A stretch of 64,000 nucleotides of DNA from the IMG/VR virus record IMGVR_UViG_3300022868_000009, positions 186,001 to 250,000 of that record; one strand, written 5' to 3'. A program made the translations under genes and the position numbers. This document shows, piece after piece, positions 16,971 through 24,931 of the stretch; the first letter of the stretch is position 1; every line of letters starts with the position of its first letter. The notes under the pieces are model-generated. The model was not told the origin of the DNA, searched no databases, and saw only the letters and a list, made by a program, of their open reading frames with translations. This DNA is from a virus.

Positions 16971-18456
16971 TGTTGACTTAAGTAAAATCATTAAGAAAGA
17001 AAACGCACATCCACTACTAGAAAACGCAATTATTAGAATGATATCAACATCACACTTACCATATTACGGTGAGTTTGCTCTTTTTGTTACATTCATTGAA
17101 GCAAAAATAGGAACATGTGGTGTAAGTGTTAATAAAAACGGTAATATGATATTTTATTGGGATCCTGAATGGGTCTCAAAACAATCAATGGGTTCTACTA
17201 TATTTGTAATGGTACATGAAATTTTTCATTTATTATTTTCACATATTAAAAGGACAGTAGGTTATAATAAGAATCTATCTAATGTTGCACAAGATATGAT
17301 TATTAATTCAATTATATATTCAGATCTTATGTTAGGTGAAAAATTGGGACCTGGTTATGAAAATTTTATAGAAGTTCCACTAGATGATGATGGTAAAAAC
17401 ACAGCATTATTTGTACCTAAAGAATATGATGGACCTTGGGTATTTGAATCTTTATATAAATGGTTGAAAGAAGAATATAAAGAATGGAAAGAAGAAAATT
17501 CGGACAAATGTAATGACGGAAAATTAACCATTAATGTTGACAAAGATGGTAATATGACTATGCCTGGAAAAGAAGACGAAGGTGGTGAACAAGAAGAAGA
17601 TGGTGAAAATGGAGATCAAGAAAGTGGAAATGAAAAGGGTAAAGAAAAACTAGATTCAACTGGTAAGCCAATATATGGTCCTTATGCTGAATCAGATTAC
17701 CAAGATCAAAAAAGTGGTGAAAAAAGACACACAGACATTGATTGTTATTCTAAAGAACATATTTTTGAAGGTTTAGAAAGTAGTAAAGGTTTAACATTGG
17801 ATTGTCACTTTGATGATGAAGTACCAGAAGAAATAAGAAGAGAAGTTGTAAATAGTGTAATGCAAAACCTTAAAAATAGAGGTTTAGAAACATCAGATAT
17901 TGCCGAAACATTAAGAAAACTTCAAAAATCTGAAAAAGATTATCTTAAATATATTAAAAGAAGTTTAAGTCACCATGTATTTGGTACTAAAAAAATGAAA
18001 TCTATCACCAAACCAAATCGTAGAGGTATCTGGGGATTAAAAGGCAATAGAAAATATAAAACAAAAATCAATTGTATTTTAGATACATCTGGTTCTATGA
18101 GTGGTGAATTTGAAAAAGCTCTAGCTTATATTTTTCAAAATGATATTTCAGTTAACCTTATACAATGTGATACAGAAGTAAAAGATTTTATTGAAGTGAC
18201 CGACAAAAATCAACTTAATCAAATGGAAATTAAAGGTTTAGGTGGCACAACACTAACACCAGGTATAAAATATATTGCAAATAATAAAGATTTAAATAAA
18301 TTAAATACAGTTATTCTTACAGATGGATATGTTGATCAATTAGATTTTACAGGTGTAAAAGGAAAAGTTTTGATTATATCAAATTCTGTTGAATGTCCTA
18401 TATTAAAATCAAACAATAAAATTAAGCAGATTATTATTGATAAGTCAAATGATTAA
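16942..18456 (+). CDS. DUF2201-like metallopeptidase/VWA fusion (CobT-like layout)
   Basis: This 504-residue protein has a zincin-type HEIFH at residues 92-96 inside VMVHEIFHLLFSH. An acidic low-complexity stretch at about 205-240 follows (EDEGGEQEEDGENGDQE), then a C-terminal VWA-like domain with DTSGS at 381-385 and GGTTLTPG and LTDGY further on. The order N-domain, acidic linker, VWA is also that of cobaltochelatase subunit CobT, while HExxH plus VWA-like is that of DUF2201 proteins. Both types work with a MoxR/CobS AAA+ partner, and one is encoded at 20275. Start at 16942 is taken because no later ATG keeps the N-terminal domain intact. Confidence 0.75.
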   Translation: MQNQKTKPLNVDLSKIIKKENAHPLLENAIIRMISTSHLPYYGEFALFVTFIEAKIGTCGVSVNKNGNMIFYWDPEWVSKQSMGSTIFVMVHEIFHLLFSHIKRTVGYNKNLSNVAQDMIINSIIYSDLMLGEKLGPGYENFIEVPLDDDGKNTALFVPKEYDGPWVFESLYKWLKEEYKEWKEENSDKCNDGKLTINVDKDGNMTMPGKEDEGGEQEEDGENGDQESGNEKGKEKLDSTGKPIYGPYAESDYQDQKSGEKRHTDIDCYSKEHIFEGLESSKGLTLDCHFDDEVPEEIRREVVNSVMQNLKNRGLETSDIAETLRKLQKSEKDYLKYIKRSLSHHVFGTKKMKSITKPNRRGIWGLKGNRKYKTKINCILDTSGSMSGEFEKALAYIFQNDISVNLIQCDTEVKDFIEVTDKNQLNQMEIKGLGGTTLTPGIKYIANNKDLNKLNTVILTDGYVDQLDFTGVKGKVLIISNSVECPILKSNNKIKQIIIDKSND

Positions 18457-18489
18457 TCAGATAATAAGTGATTTTTTAACAGATGGTTT

Positions 18490-18499
18490 TTAATATATA
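18490..18499 (+). promoter_or_regulatory. Late-type box before the endonuclease gene
   Basis: TTAATATATA ends 9 nt before the ATG at 18509, closer than the usual 18-23 nt. It suggests the inserted endonuclease gene has its own promoter. Confidence 0.35.
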
Positions 18500-18508
18500 A
18501 AAATAAAA

Positions 18509-19339
18509 ATGATTATTTGTGAAATTTGTAAAAAAGAATTAAAAAATAGAAAATCTTTAGGATCACATTTGTGTAAATCACATAAAGAAATATCAACTAA
18601 AAAATATTATGACAAATATTTTCTCATAGAAAATGAAAATATTTGTAAAAATGAAAATTGTAATAATACAACTAATCAATTTAAAGGTTTAACTAAAGGT
18701 TATATTAAATCATACTGTTCAATTTCTTGTGCTAGAAAATCAAAAGAAGTTATAGAAAAACAGAAAAAAACATGTTTAGAAAAATATGATAATGAAAATT
18801 ATAGAAATATAAACTCATATAAAAAAACGTGTTTAGAAAAATATGGTAAAGAAAATGCTTTATGTAAAGGCACTAAATCATATAATAAAAAAATAAATAC
18901 ATGTTTAGAAAAATATGGCGTTGAAAATGTATTTAGTGATGATGATATATGTAAAAAAATAAGATTAACAAATGAAAAAAGTGGTTTTTGGCAAAAAAGA
19001 GATGTGTTAAATAATTTTCAACATTATTATGAAGAAGTTAAGAAACTAACAAACAAAAACAAAAAATTATTATTTGAAAAATGGAATGGTGACGATTATT
19101 ATGATAATGAATATATTTTTAATAATTTTGTATTAAATAATAATGATAACAATTATCCTAGTGTAGATCACAAAAAATCAATAAAATATTGTTTCATAAA
19201 TAAAATATCACCAAAAAAGTGTTCAAATATTGACAATTTGTGCATTACTAAAAGAATTATTAATATTATTAAAAATAGTGATGATGAATTAGAATTTAAA
19301 AATCAATTAAAACAAATAGTAATAGATAAAAAAGATTAA
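18509..19339 (+). CDS. Homing-type HNH endonuclease with zinc fingers and KKTCLEKYG repeats
   Basis: This 276-residue protein starts with a C2H2-like finger (CEICKKELKNRKSLGSHLCKSH). A second Cys cluster follows (CKNENC...YCSISC), then three copies of a (K)TCLEKYG(x)EN motif at about residues 89, 108 and 130. Such repeats are typical DNA-binding elements of phage homing endonucleases. The C-terminal VDHKKSIKYCFINKISPKKCSNIDNLCITKR resembles the HNH-type nuclease core (DHK, N). It splits the VWA/MoxR gene cluster, consistent with a mobile insertion. Catalytic residues are read by eye. Confidence 0.65.
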   Translation: MIICEICKKELKNRKSLGSHLCKSHKEISTKKYYDKYFLIENENICKNENCNNTTNQFKGLTKGYIKSYCSISCARKSKEVIEKQKKTCLEKYDNENYRNINSYKKTCLEKYGKENALCKGTKSYNKKINTCLEKYGVENVFSDDDICKKIRLTNEKSGFWQKRDVLNNFQHYYEEVKKLTNKNKKLLFEKWNGDDYYDNEYIFNNFVLNNNDNNYPSVDHKKSIKYCFINKISPKKCSNIDNLCITKRIINIIKNSDDELEFKNQLKQIVIDKKD

Positions 19340-19343
19340 TTAA

Positions 19344-19736
19344 ATGAAAAATAAAATTAAAAAAGAACGCTTAATAGCGATGAAAAATAAAGAAAACATT
19401 AAAAAGAATGTTCTAGGTGTCTTATTAGGAGAATTAGATAGAGTAGATAAAGATCCTACTAAAGAACAAATTATTAAAACTATTAAAAAAATAATAGATG
19501 CAAATATTGAAGTTGGTTCAGAAATTACACTAAAAGAAAATGAAATATTACAAAAATATATGCCACAATTATTATCAAATTCTGAATTAGAAATTATTAT
19601 TAATACTCAAATATCATATAACGAATATAAAGGTATAAAAGACATGGGTAAAATAATGGGATTTCTTTCCAGTAATTATATAGGTCAATATGATGGTAAA
19701 AAAGCAAGTGAAATAATAAGAATTAAATTAAATTAA
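19344..19736 (+). CDS. GatB/YqeY-like protein
   Basis: This 130-residue protein aligns by eye with YqeY. An N-terminal helix ends LGVLLGELDRVDKDP, then an EILQKYMPQLLSNSELEIII segment matches the 'eYLPxqLSeeEl' motif, and KDMGKIMGFLSSNYIGQYDGKKASEIIRIKL matches 'kDMGKVMk.L..k..GraDGkxvs..Vk..L'. The fold equals the tRNA-binding tail of GatB amidotransferase. The role in phages is unknown; contact with tRNA is plausible. Next to a Pth2-like gene. Confidence 0.75.
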   Translation: MKNKIKKERLIAMKNKENIKKNVLGVLLGELDRVDKDPTKEQIIKTIKKIIDANIEVGSEITLKENEILQKYMPQLLSNSELEIIINTQISYNEYKGIKDMGKIMGFLSSNYIGQYDGKKASEIIRIKLN

Positions 19737-19739
19737 AAA

Positions 19740-20246
19740 ATGGAAGTAAAAAAAGTATTAGAAAAAAGAATGTATTTCTTAACAATGTATAATATATCAC
19801 CTATTCAAAAAGGTATTCAGTGTGGTCATGCAGCGTTAAGATATGTGAAAGAATGGAAAAATGAAAAAGATGTCTGGGATTTTATTGAGGATCATGAAAC
19901 ATGGATTATTTTAAATGGTGGAACATCTAATATTGGTGGTTTTGGAAGAGATAAAAACAAATTACACATAGAAGGAACAATGGAAAAACATTTAAAAACA
20001 TTAATTGAATATAGAATTAAATGTACACCTTTTTATGAACCAGATTTAAATAATTCATTAACATCAATTTGTTTTATTGTTGATGAAAGAGTTTTTAATA
20101 AAGAAGATTATCCAGATTTAGATGATTATTTACAAAATGATACTGGTGAATGGAGAGGTAAGACATATGACAAATGGTTAAATATAATAGGTGGTGAAAA
20201 GATAGCTTTCTTAAAAGAATTTTTATCACAATTCAAATTAGCATAA
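19740..20246 (+). CDS. Pth2-like (peptidyl-tRNA hydrolase II family) protein
   Basis: This 168-residue protein opens with RMYFLTMYNISPIQKGIQCGHAALRYVKEW, resembling the Pth2 core 'vlvvR.DL.MskGKiaAQcaHAa...y'. A later helix (EKHLKTLIEYRIK) and strand (SICFIVDERVF) correspond to the second half of the fold. Pth2 cleaves the ester of peptidyl-tRNA. The conserved Lys-Gly and Gln-x-x-His are present, but the family's Asp-Ala-Gly is not clear, so activity is uncertain. It lies 3 bases after the YqeY gene. Confidence 0.5.
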   Translation: MEVKKVLEKRMYFLTMYNISPIQKGIQCGHAALRYVKEWKNEKDVWDFIEDHETWIILNGGTSNIGGFGRDKNKLHIEGTMEKHLKTLIEYRIKCTPFYEPDLNNSLTSICFIVDERVFNKEDYPDLDDYLQNDTGEWRGKTYDKWLNIIGGEKIAFLKEFLSQFKLA

Positions 20247-20274
20247 TATTAATTAAACATTAAAAATATACAAC

Positions 20275-21558
20275 ATGGCAAAAAAACAAAATCCAAACAA
20301 TACTAAAAAAATTAGTAAAAAGAAAGTAGAAGATTTAAAGAAAAGATTGGAAAATGAACAAAAACCATTTATACATCAATACCCAATTAAAAATCTAAAT
20401 GAAAAGGAAGAAAATTATTTCAGACAAATGGCATCAAAAGAAGGTGTACTATTTATAATGTCTGAACCTGGTTTAGCTAAATCAGCTATGATGAGGAGTA
20501 TATCAAGTAAACTAAATCTACATTATATTGATCTTAGATTAAGTATGATGGATGAAACAGATGTTGGTCTTTTTCCAGACAAAGACGAAATAGAAGTTGA
20601 AATTAATGGTGTGGTTAGAACAGAAAAATTCCTATCTCACATTATACCAGAATGGGCTTGGTCTGCAAACAATCCACCAAATAATAAAATTGGAACATTA
20701 ATTCACTTTGAAGAATTAAATAGAGCACCATTATCAGTTAGAAATGCATCTTTGCAGATTCTTCTTGAAAGAACCATTGGATTTAGAGGGTTTAAATTCA
20801 ATGAAAATGTATTTATGGTATCAAGTGGTAATTTAGGTGATGAAGATGGTACAGATGTTGAAGAATTTGATGCTGCTCTTTATGGTAGATTAATTGTTCA
20901 AAGACATACATTAAGTTTACCAGATTGGAGAAAATATTATGGTGACGAACATGTACATTCAGCAATTGTAAGTTTTTTAAATGCCAATCCAGAATATTTC
21001 TATGTAAAAAGAAGTGAAAAAGATGAAAATGAAAAAGTATACGCATCACCAAGAAGTTGGACATTCTTAAGTAAAATGATTGATGCTAACTATGGTAAAG
21101 AAGCATCACCACAACTATTCTTAGATTTTGTGGCTAGAGTCGGCCATGGTTATGTAGGCGCAGCTTGCCAACCATTTTTAAGATATTGTAGAGATATTGA
21201 TAAAATTACTATTCAAGATATTTTAGATAAATATAGTCAATATCAAGATGAAGGAAAGGTATTTATTAGAGATAAGAGATCTGAATTACTTCAAAAGTTA
21301 AGAAAAGTTAAAGTTGCAAAACTTAAACCAATTCAAATTGAAAATGCTAAATTATTTTTATTAGATATTAGAGCCGATGAAGTTGCAGCATTTATTATAG
21401 ATATGTTAGATAATGACCTTATATATCATAAAGACCCAACATTAGATGATCAAGATATTCTAGATTTTTTAAGAGACCCAAGATTTGAAAAATTTAATGA
21501 TTTAATATACGAAAATGTAGATGATGATGATGAATTTTTGAATATAAACAAAGATTAA
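20275..21558 (+). CDS. MoxR/CobS-like AAA+ ATPase
   Basis: This is a 427-residue protein with Walker A SEPGLAKS (63-70, the AKS form seen in RavA/MoxR) and Walker B HFEELNRAP (about 144-152, the ELNRA variant typical of MoxR). A sensor-1 region follows (FMVSSGNLG), then DAALYGRLIVQRHTLSLP, corresponding to the 'DRF' arginine-finger region. MoxR ATPases act as chaperones or insertases with VWA partners; CobS, in the same clade, drives cobalt insertion into the corrin ring with CobT. Partners here are the proteins at 16942 and 15897. Confidence 0.85.
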   Translation: MAKKQNPNNTKKISKKKVEDLKKRLENEQKPFIHQYPIKNLNEKEENYFRQMASKEGVLFIMSEPGLAKSAMMRSISSKLNLHYIDLRLSMMDETDVGLFPDKDEIEVEINGVVRTEKFLSHIIPEWAWSANNPPNNKIGTLIHFEELNRAPLSVRNASLQILLERTIGFRGFKFNENVFMVSSGNLGDEDGTDVEEFDAALYGRLIVQRHTLSLPDWRKYYGDEHVHSAIVSFLNANPEYFYVKRSEKDENEKVYASPRSWTFLSKMIDANYGKEASPQLFLDFVARVGHGYVGAACQPFLRYCRDIDKITIQDILDKYSQYQDEGKVFIRDKRSELLQKLRKVKVAKLKPIQIENAKLFLLDIRADEVAAFIIDMLDNDLIYHKDPTLDDQDILDFLRDPRFEKFNDLIYENVDDDDEFLNINKD

Positions 21559-21573
21559 CTTTTACATTTTTTA

Positions 21574-21609
21574 AAAAAATCCCAAAAACACTTTTTTGGG
21601 ATTTTTTTT
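21574..21609 (+). terminator. Intrinsic terminator after the MoxR gene
   Basis: AAAAATCCCAAAA / TTTTTTGGGATTTTT hairpin with ACAC loop and eight T's, 15 bases after the stop. Confidence 0.8.
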
Positions 21610-21681
21610 ATAAATTTTTAAACATTTTTTATAATTGAGACAATATGAAAGTGATATATAATAAAAAATAAATGAAATGAA

Positions 21682-22149
21682 ATGAAAAACAAAGATCTTA
21701 TTACATTAAACACAGCATTACAAGAAGTTTCAAACATAAAAGGTAAAGATTTTGCTTATGCTGTTTTTAAAAATAAAAATTTAATTGAAAAAGAATTAGA
21801 AATTTTTAATAAATTACAAAGAGAACCTCACCCAGAATTTCGAAATTATGAACAAGAAAGAAATATATTGTGTATTACACATTCAGTAAAAGATGAAAAT
21901 GGAAATCCCAATATCAAAGATAATAAATATGAAATAGATGCTGTTCAACAAGTTGATTTTCAAAATGAATTTGAAGACCTAAAAGAAGAATATAAAGAAG
22001 TTATAGAAGATATGCAACAAGCAGAAAAAGATTATAATGATTTTCTTGAAAAAGATTCTTTGATAGTTTTAATTAAAGTTAAATTTAATGATTTACCAGA
22101 AGAAGTTGATGCTGTTTTTTTAGAGAGAATTAAATATATGATTGACTAA
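21682..22149 (+). CDS. DUF1617-like phage protein
   Basis: This 155-residue helical protein resembles the DUF1617 phage family: an N-terminal TLNTALQEVSNIKGKDFAYAVFKNKNLIEKELE helix pair, a PEFRNYEQERN segment, then 'DENGNPNIKDNKYEI' and long acidic helices. Function unknown. It is flanked by terminators on both sides and so is monocistronic. Confidence 0.5.
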   Translation: MKNKDLITLNTALQEVSNIKGKDFAYAVFKNKNLIEKELEIFNKLQREPHPEFRNYEQERNILCITHSVKDENGNPNIKDNKYEIDAVQQVDFQNEFEDLKEEYKEVIEDMQQAEKDYNDFLEKDSLIVLIKVKFNDLPEEVDAVFLERIKYMID

Positions 22150-22167
22150 ATTAATCGATAATTAAAT

Positions 22168-22199
22168 AAAATCCTGCTTTTTTGGTGGGATTTTTTTTA
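22168..22199 (+). terminator. Intrinsic terminator
   Basis: AAAATCC / GGATTTT stem extended by T-G, G-T and C-G pairs, with a T-rich loop and a T8 tail that runs straight into the next promoter. Confidence 0.7.
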
Positions 22200-22202
22200 T
22201 TC

Positions 22203-22255
22203 TTGAATCTTTTCCTTATATTTAAGTATTAATAATTGAAAAATCAAAAACTATG
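22203..22255 (+). promoter_or_regulatory. Promoter/leader shared with the NMNAT operon
   Basis: TTGAA (22203-22207), a 9-nt gap, TATATTTA (22217-22224), then a leader differing at only 5 of 40 positions from 12215-12254. The same TTGAA-N9-TATATTTA arrangement occurs at 51985-52006. Confidence 0.5.
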
Positions 22256-23089
22256 AAACTAAAATCCTTTATGCCAACAATTTGTCCGGAATGCGAAAGT
22301 AAACTCGTTATTGAAGAAGGTAAAAAAGAGGATGTAATTAGACTTATGTGCAAAAATCCTAAATGTAAAGGAACTGCTATTAAGAAATTACAAAAAGGTA
22401 TCAAAGCTTTAGAAATAAGAAATTTAGGACCCTCCACAATAAAAAAACTTTATTTATCAGGGATTGAAAATAGTTTTGATTTATTTAATCCAGAAATATT
22501 TAACGAAGAAAATCTTTGTAATGGATACTTTAAAGAAGGAAGAGCATTAGAAAAAATAATGGATTCAGTTGATAATGTTGAATCAATTGCAATTGAAAAA
22601 GCCATTCTATCACTTCAAATAATGGTTGAAAAAGAAGAAGGTGAAGGTTTTATATCTATTGGTGAATCTTTATCAGAACAAATTGGTAGAATGATGTCAG
22701 GTGTTGATTTTGATTATGATGGTTTAAGTATTCAAGTAAGAGAAGAAGTACAAAACGAAAAGAGTCCACTTTATCTTAAAATTAAAAGTGCTCTCCAAGA
22801 ATTTGAAAATAATGATATTGAAATAGATAAATTTAAAAAAGTTGAACCATTAGATTTATCAAAACTTAAAAAAGTTAAAAAACAAGTAACACTTATTGGC
22901 GAACCAACAACTATTGATATGACAACAGAAGAATTCTTAAACAAATTAGAATGGGGTGTTGTAGATATTAAAAATAGTGATATGTTAATCGTTGAAAATA
23001 AAAATATAGAAAACGAAATTGTTGAATACGCAAAAGACGAAGGTATTAAGATAATGACATTTAAACAAATTAAATTATTATTTCTATAA
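22253..23089 (+). CDS. C-terminal half of an NAD+-dependent DNA ligase (zinc finger, HhH, BRCT), no adenylation domain
   Basis: This 278-residue protein begins with a four-Cys zinc finger (CPECES..., then CKNPKCKG, residues about 12-42) as in the middle of LigA. Helix-hairpin-helix motifs follow (ALEIRNLGPSTIKKLYLSGIENSFDLF, LGxxT-type), and a BRCT-like domain from about residue 205 (KKQVTLIGEPTTIDMTTEEFLNKLEWG, ending IKIMTFKQIKLLF). The KxDG adenylation domain, NMN-binding Ia domain and OB fold that should precede these are absent. Either the catalytic half is encoded elsewhere, as in phages with split ligases, or this is a stand-alone DNA-binding derivative. Confidence 0.7.
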   Translation: MKLKSFMPTICPECESKLVIEEGKKEDVIRLMCKNPKCKGTAIKKLQKGIKALEIRNLGPSTIKKLYLSGIENSFDLFNPEIFNEENLCNGYFKEGRALEKIMDSVDNVESIAIEKAILSLQIMVEKEEGEGFISIGESLSEQIGRMMSGVDFDYDGLSIQVREEVQNEKSPLYLKIKSALQEFENNDIEIDKFKKVEPLDLSKLKKVKKQVTLIGEPTTIDMTTEEFLNKLEWGVVDIKNSDMLIVENKNIENEIVEYAKDEGIKIMTFKQIKLLFL

Positions 23090-23109
23090 TATTAAGAAAA
23101 AATTAAAAT

Positions 23110-23370
23110 AGTAAAAGAATTTTTTCCAGAATGGGATGGTGATTATGATAATGATGAATTTGAACCAATAAAATGTGTGACATTACACACCGGTGAAATA
23201 TTATTGGGAACATAATGACTATCAAAGATGTTAAGTGGACACCAAAAATAAATATATTAACAATTAAGTGTGATTGTTCTATAGAGTTTTTATGGCCCAC
23301 AAATGTAAGTTCATGAAGAAGCAAAAACATGGGACGAAAATATAAAAGTCGCAAAACTAAAATTAAATAA
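23110..23370 (+). pseudogene. Decayed gene between the ligase-like and BRCT genes
   Basis: Three protein-like fragments lie in order but in different frames: IVKEFFPEWDGDYDNDEFE up to a stop at 23213, MTIKDVKWTPKINILTIKC from 23215 to a stop at 23314, and VHEEAKTWDENIKVAKLKLNK to a stop at 23368. The first has no start codon. Codon use and amino-acid content look coding throughout. The middle fragment could survive as a 33-residue ORF. Confidence 0.45.
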
Positions 23371-23376
23371 ATAAAT

Positions 23377-23628
23377 ATGGCAAAAGTAATTGAAATGACA
23401 GGCAGCCCTAAATCAGCGGGTTTTAAAACAAAATCTACTTTTTTAGAAAAATTAGCAGAATTTGGATTTACACAATCTAAAATGAAAAAGAAAGATAACC
23501 CAGTAGATATATTAGTAACAAATGATCCTGGATCTACAACATCTAAAATGACACTTGCCAATGAATTAGGTGTTGAAATTATGACTTATGAAGATCTTAA
23601 AGATTCATTCAATTTAGAGGTAGATTAA
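23377..23628 (+). CDS. Stand-alone BRCT domain protein
   Basis: This 83-residue protein is a single BRCT domain: MTGSPKSAGFKTKSTFLEKLAEFGF, then VDILVTNDPGSTTSKMTLANELGVEIMTYEDLKDSF. This equals the LigA C-terminal BRCT pattern 'vtGs......tk..f...i...G......s.k...LV.dd..s.s.K...A..lgi.ii.ye.f'. BRCT domains bind phosphoproteins or DNA ends. It follows the LigA-like protein and could work with it. Confidence 0.75.
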   Translation: MAKVIEMTGSPKSAGFKTKSTFLEKLAEFGFTQSKMKKKDNPVDILVTNDPGSTTSKMTLANELGVEIMTYEDLKDSFNLEVD

Positions 23629-23671
23629 AAACTTTTTAACTGTAAGACACTATAATATAAACCAAAAAATT

Positions 23672-24121
23672 TTAATTGTATTTCGTTCTTCGATTTACTT
23701 TTTGAGTTATTTCAAAAAGTAAATCAAGAATATAATTGTCACATTCTTCATTTTTCGTTTCTTCTATTGGAACTGGATTTTCGAAATTTGGATTTTTTTC
23801 CGCTCTTTTTTGATCATCTCTAAACCATTGATCTTCATTAATATAATATTCAAATCTCAAACCATTATCTAAAATAATAATTATCATATCATTTTTACTT
23901 TCACTAGAATCAGATGAATTACTAAGTCTAACATCTTTAATTTTACCACCAGGTAAAGTTTGTAAAACTTTCCCAATATATTCACTAAAATCTAGATCAG
24001 ATCTATTATTTCTTTGAAATTCTGATTTCCAGTCATCAAATTCATGTCTATCATCTTGATTTAAAGAACCATAAATATCTTTAAGTTTATTAAAATTCTC
24101 GAATTTTTTTAAGTATTTCAT
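23672..24121 (-). CDS. Tagged hypothetical protein
   Basis: This 149-residue acidic protein starts MKYLKKFENFNKLKD, one of the clearest tag copies, followed by charged helices, a beta segment (DMIIIILDNGLRFEYYI) and a C-terminal helix. Its 5' region, from promoter box through leader to the first codons, is nearly the same as that of the gene at 24436. No enzyme motif. Confidence 0.6.
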   Translation of the reverse strand: MKYLKKFENFNKLKDIYGSLNQDDRHEFDDWKSEFQRNNRSDLDFSEYIGKVLQTLPGGKIKDVRLSNSSDSSESKNDMIIIILDNGLRFEYYINEDQWFRDDQKRAEKNPNFENPVPIEETKNEECDNYILDLLFEITQKVNRRTKYN

Positions 24122-24166
24122 AATCGTTTTTTTTTTTTGTGGTTATTGATATTATATATATTATTA
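24110..24166 (-). repeat. Duplicated promoter-leader-tag cassette, copy 1
   Basis: Minus strand: ATATAATATCAATAACC, an A-run, GATT, then ATGAAATACTTAA and an AAATTC codon pair. Copy 2 lies at 24424-24466 with only a few changes and a shorter A-run. Confidence 0.65.
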
Positions 24167-24436
24167 AGTTGAAATATTTTTAGAGAAATTTTTTACAAAT
24201 GGTATATAAATTTCTCTATAAGGTGACTCATTTTTAATTTGAGGGTGTTTATTAACTAGTTTTTTTAACCTATTTAATTGTTCATCTATATCATCTATTT
24301 TAGTAATATCATCTAACATTTCTTCTAAATCTTTTATTTCTAATTTATAAAGACCAAGTTGATCGCTTACTGATTTCCAATCTTTATCATTATTGAATGT
24401 ATCATTCCATTCGTTGAATTTTCTTAAGTATTTCAT
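24164..24436 (-). CDS. Tagged hypothetical protein
   Basis: This 90-residue helical protein starts MKYLRKFNEWNDTF, a tag copy, then an acidic helical body (LEEMLDDITKIDDIDEQLNRLKKLV). It is small enough to be an internal head protein. The next gene in line starts 43 bases after its stop and carries a sister copy of its 5' region. Confidence 0.6.
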   Translation of the reverse strand: MKYLRKFNEWNDTFNNDKDWKSVSDQLGLYKLEIKDLEEMLDDITKIDDIDEQLNRLKKLVNKHPQIKNESPYREIYIPFVKNFSKNIST

Positions 24437-24466
24437 AATCTTTTTTTTGGGTTATTGATATTATAT
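24424..24466 (-). repeat. Duplicated promoter-leader-tag cassette, copy 2
   Basis: Minus strand: ATATAATATCAATAACCC, A8, GATT, ATGAAATACTTAAG. See 24110-24166. Confidence 0.65.
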
Positions 24467-24503
24467 ATCAACAAAAAAAAATGGTTTTTAACAAGATTGA
24501 AGA

Positions 24504-24908
24504 TTAAAATAATTCTTTTTCTAATTCTTTCATACATTGAATAACACCAAATTTGGTACCTTCCAATATAAAATCATATAAAGAAAATATATTATTACTC
24601 TTTGGTGAATCATCAAACCAATTATTATCATTACAAATATCATCAACATCACTTTGATATTTCAAATAAAAATTAAAAATATCTCCATTCTCAACAAAAT
24701 CTTGTAATTTACCTGGTTCTGGGTCATTAATGTAATCTCTGATAAAATTTTGAACATTAACCAATTCAGTTGTATTATCAACTGAATTATCTAATAAATC
24801 TAATACTCCTCTCTTTAAAGAAATATATTGTTCGGTTAGTTTATCTTTAAGAGTATCTTCAAGATTCTCTTTTATCATTTTTGAATATTCTTCTGTAAAT
24901 TTTTTCAT
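24504..24908 (-). CDS. Tag-like hypothetical protein
   Basis: This 134-residue helical protein starts MKKFTEEYSKMIKENLED: hydrophobic spacing as in the tag and an I-x-E (IKE) at residues 12-14, the type of site cut by T4-like prohead protease. The body is acidic with Trp/Phe-rich end. AATATATAG lies just upstream of the ATG. Confidence 0.55.
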   Translation of the reverse strand: MKKFTEEYSKMIKENLEDTLKDKLTEQYISLKRGVLDLLDNSVDNTTELVNVQNFIRDYINDPEPGKLQDFVENGDIFNFYLKYQSDVDDICNDNNWFDDSPKSNNIFSLYDFILEGTKFGVIQCMKELEKELF

Positions 24909-24931
24909 AAGACTATATATTATTATATTTT

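Noticed and set aside
23635-23659. Plus-strand promoter (TTTAAC-N10-TATAATATA) after the BRCT gene
   Set aside because: It points into the tail of a convergent minus-strand gene with no plus gene following, so it is not listed as a feature.
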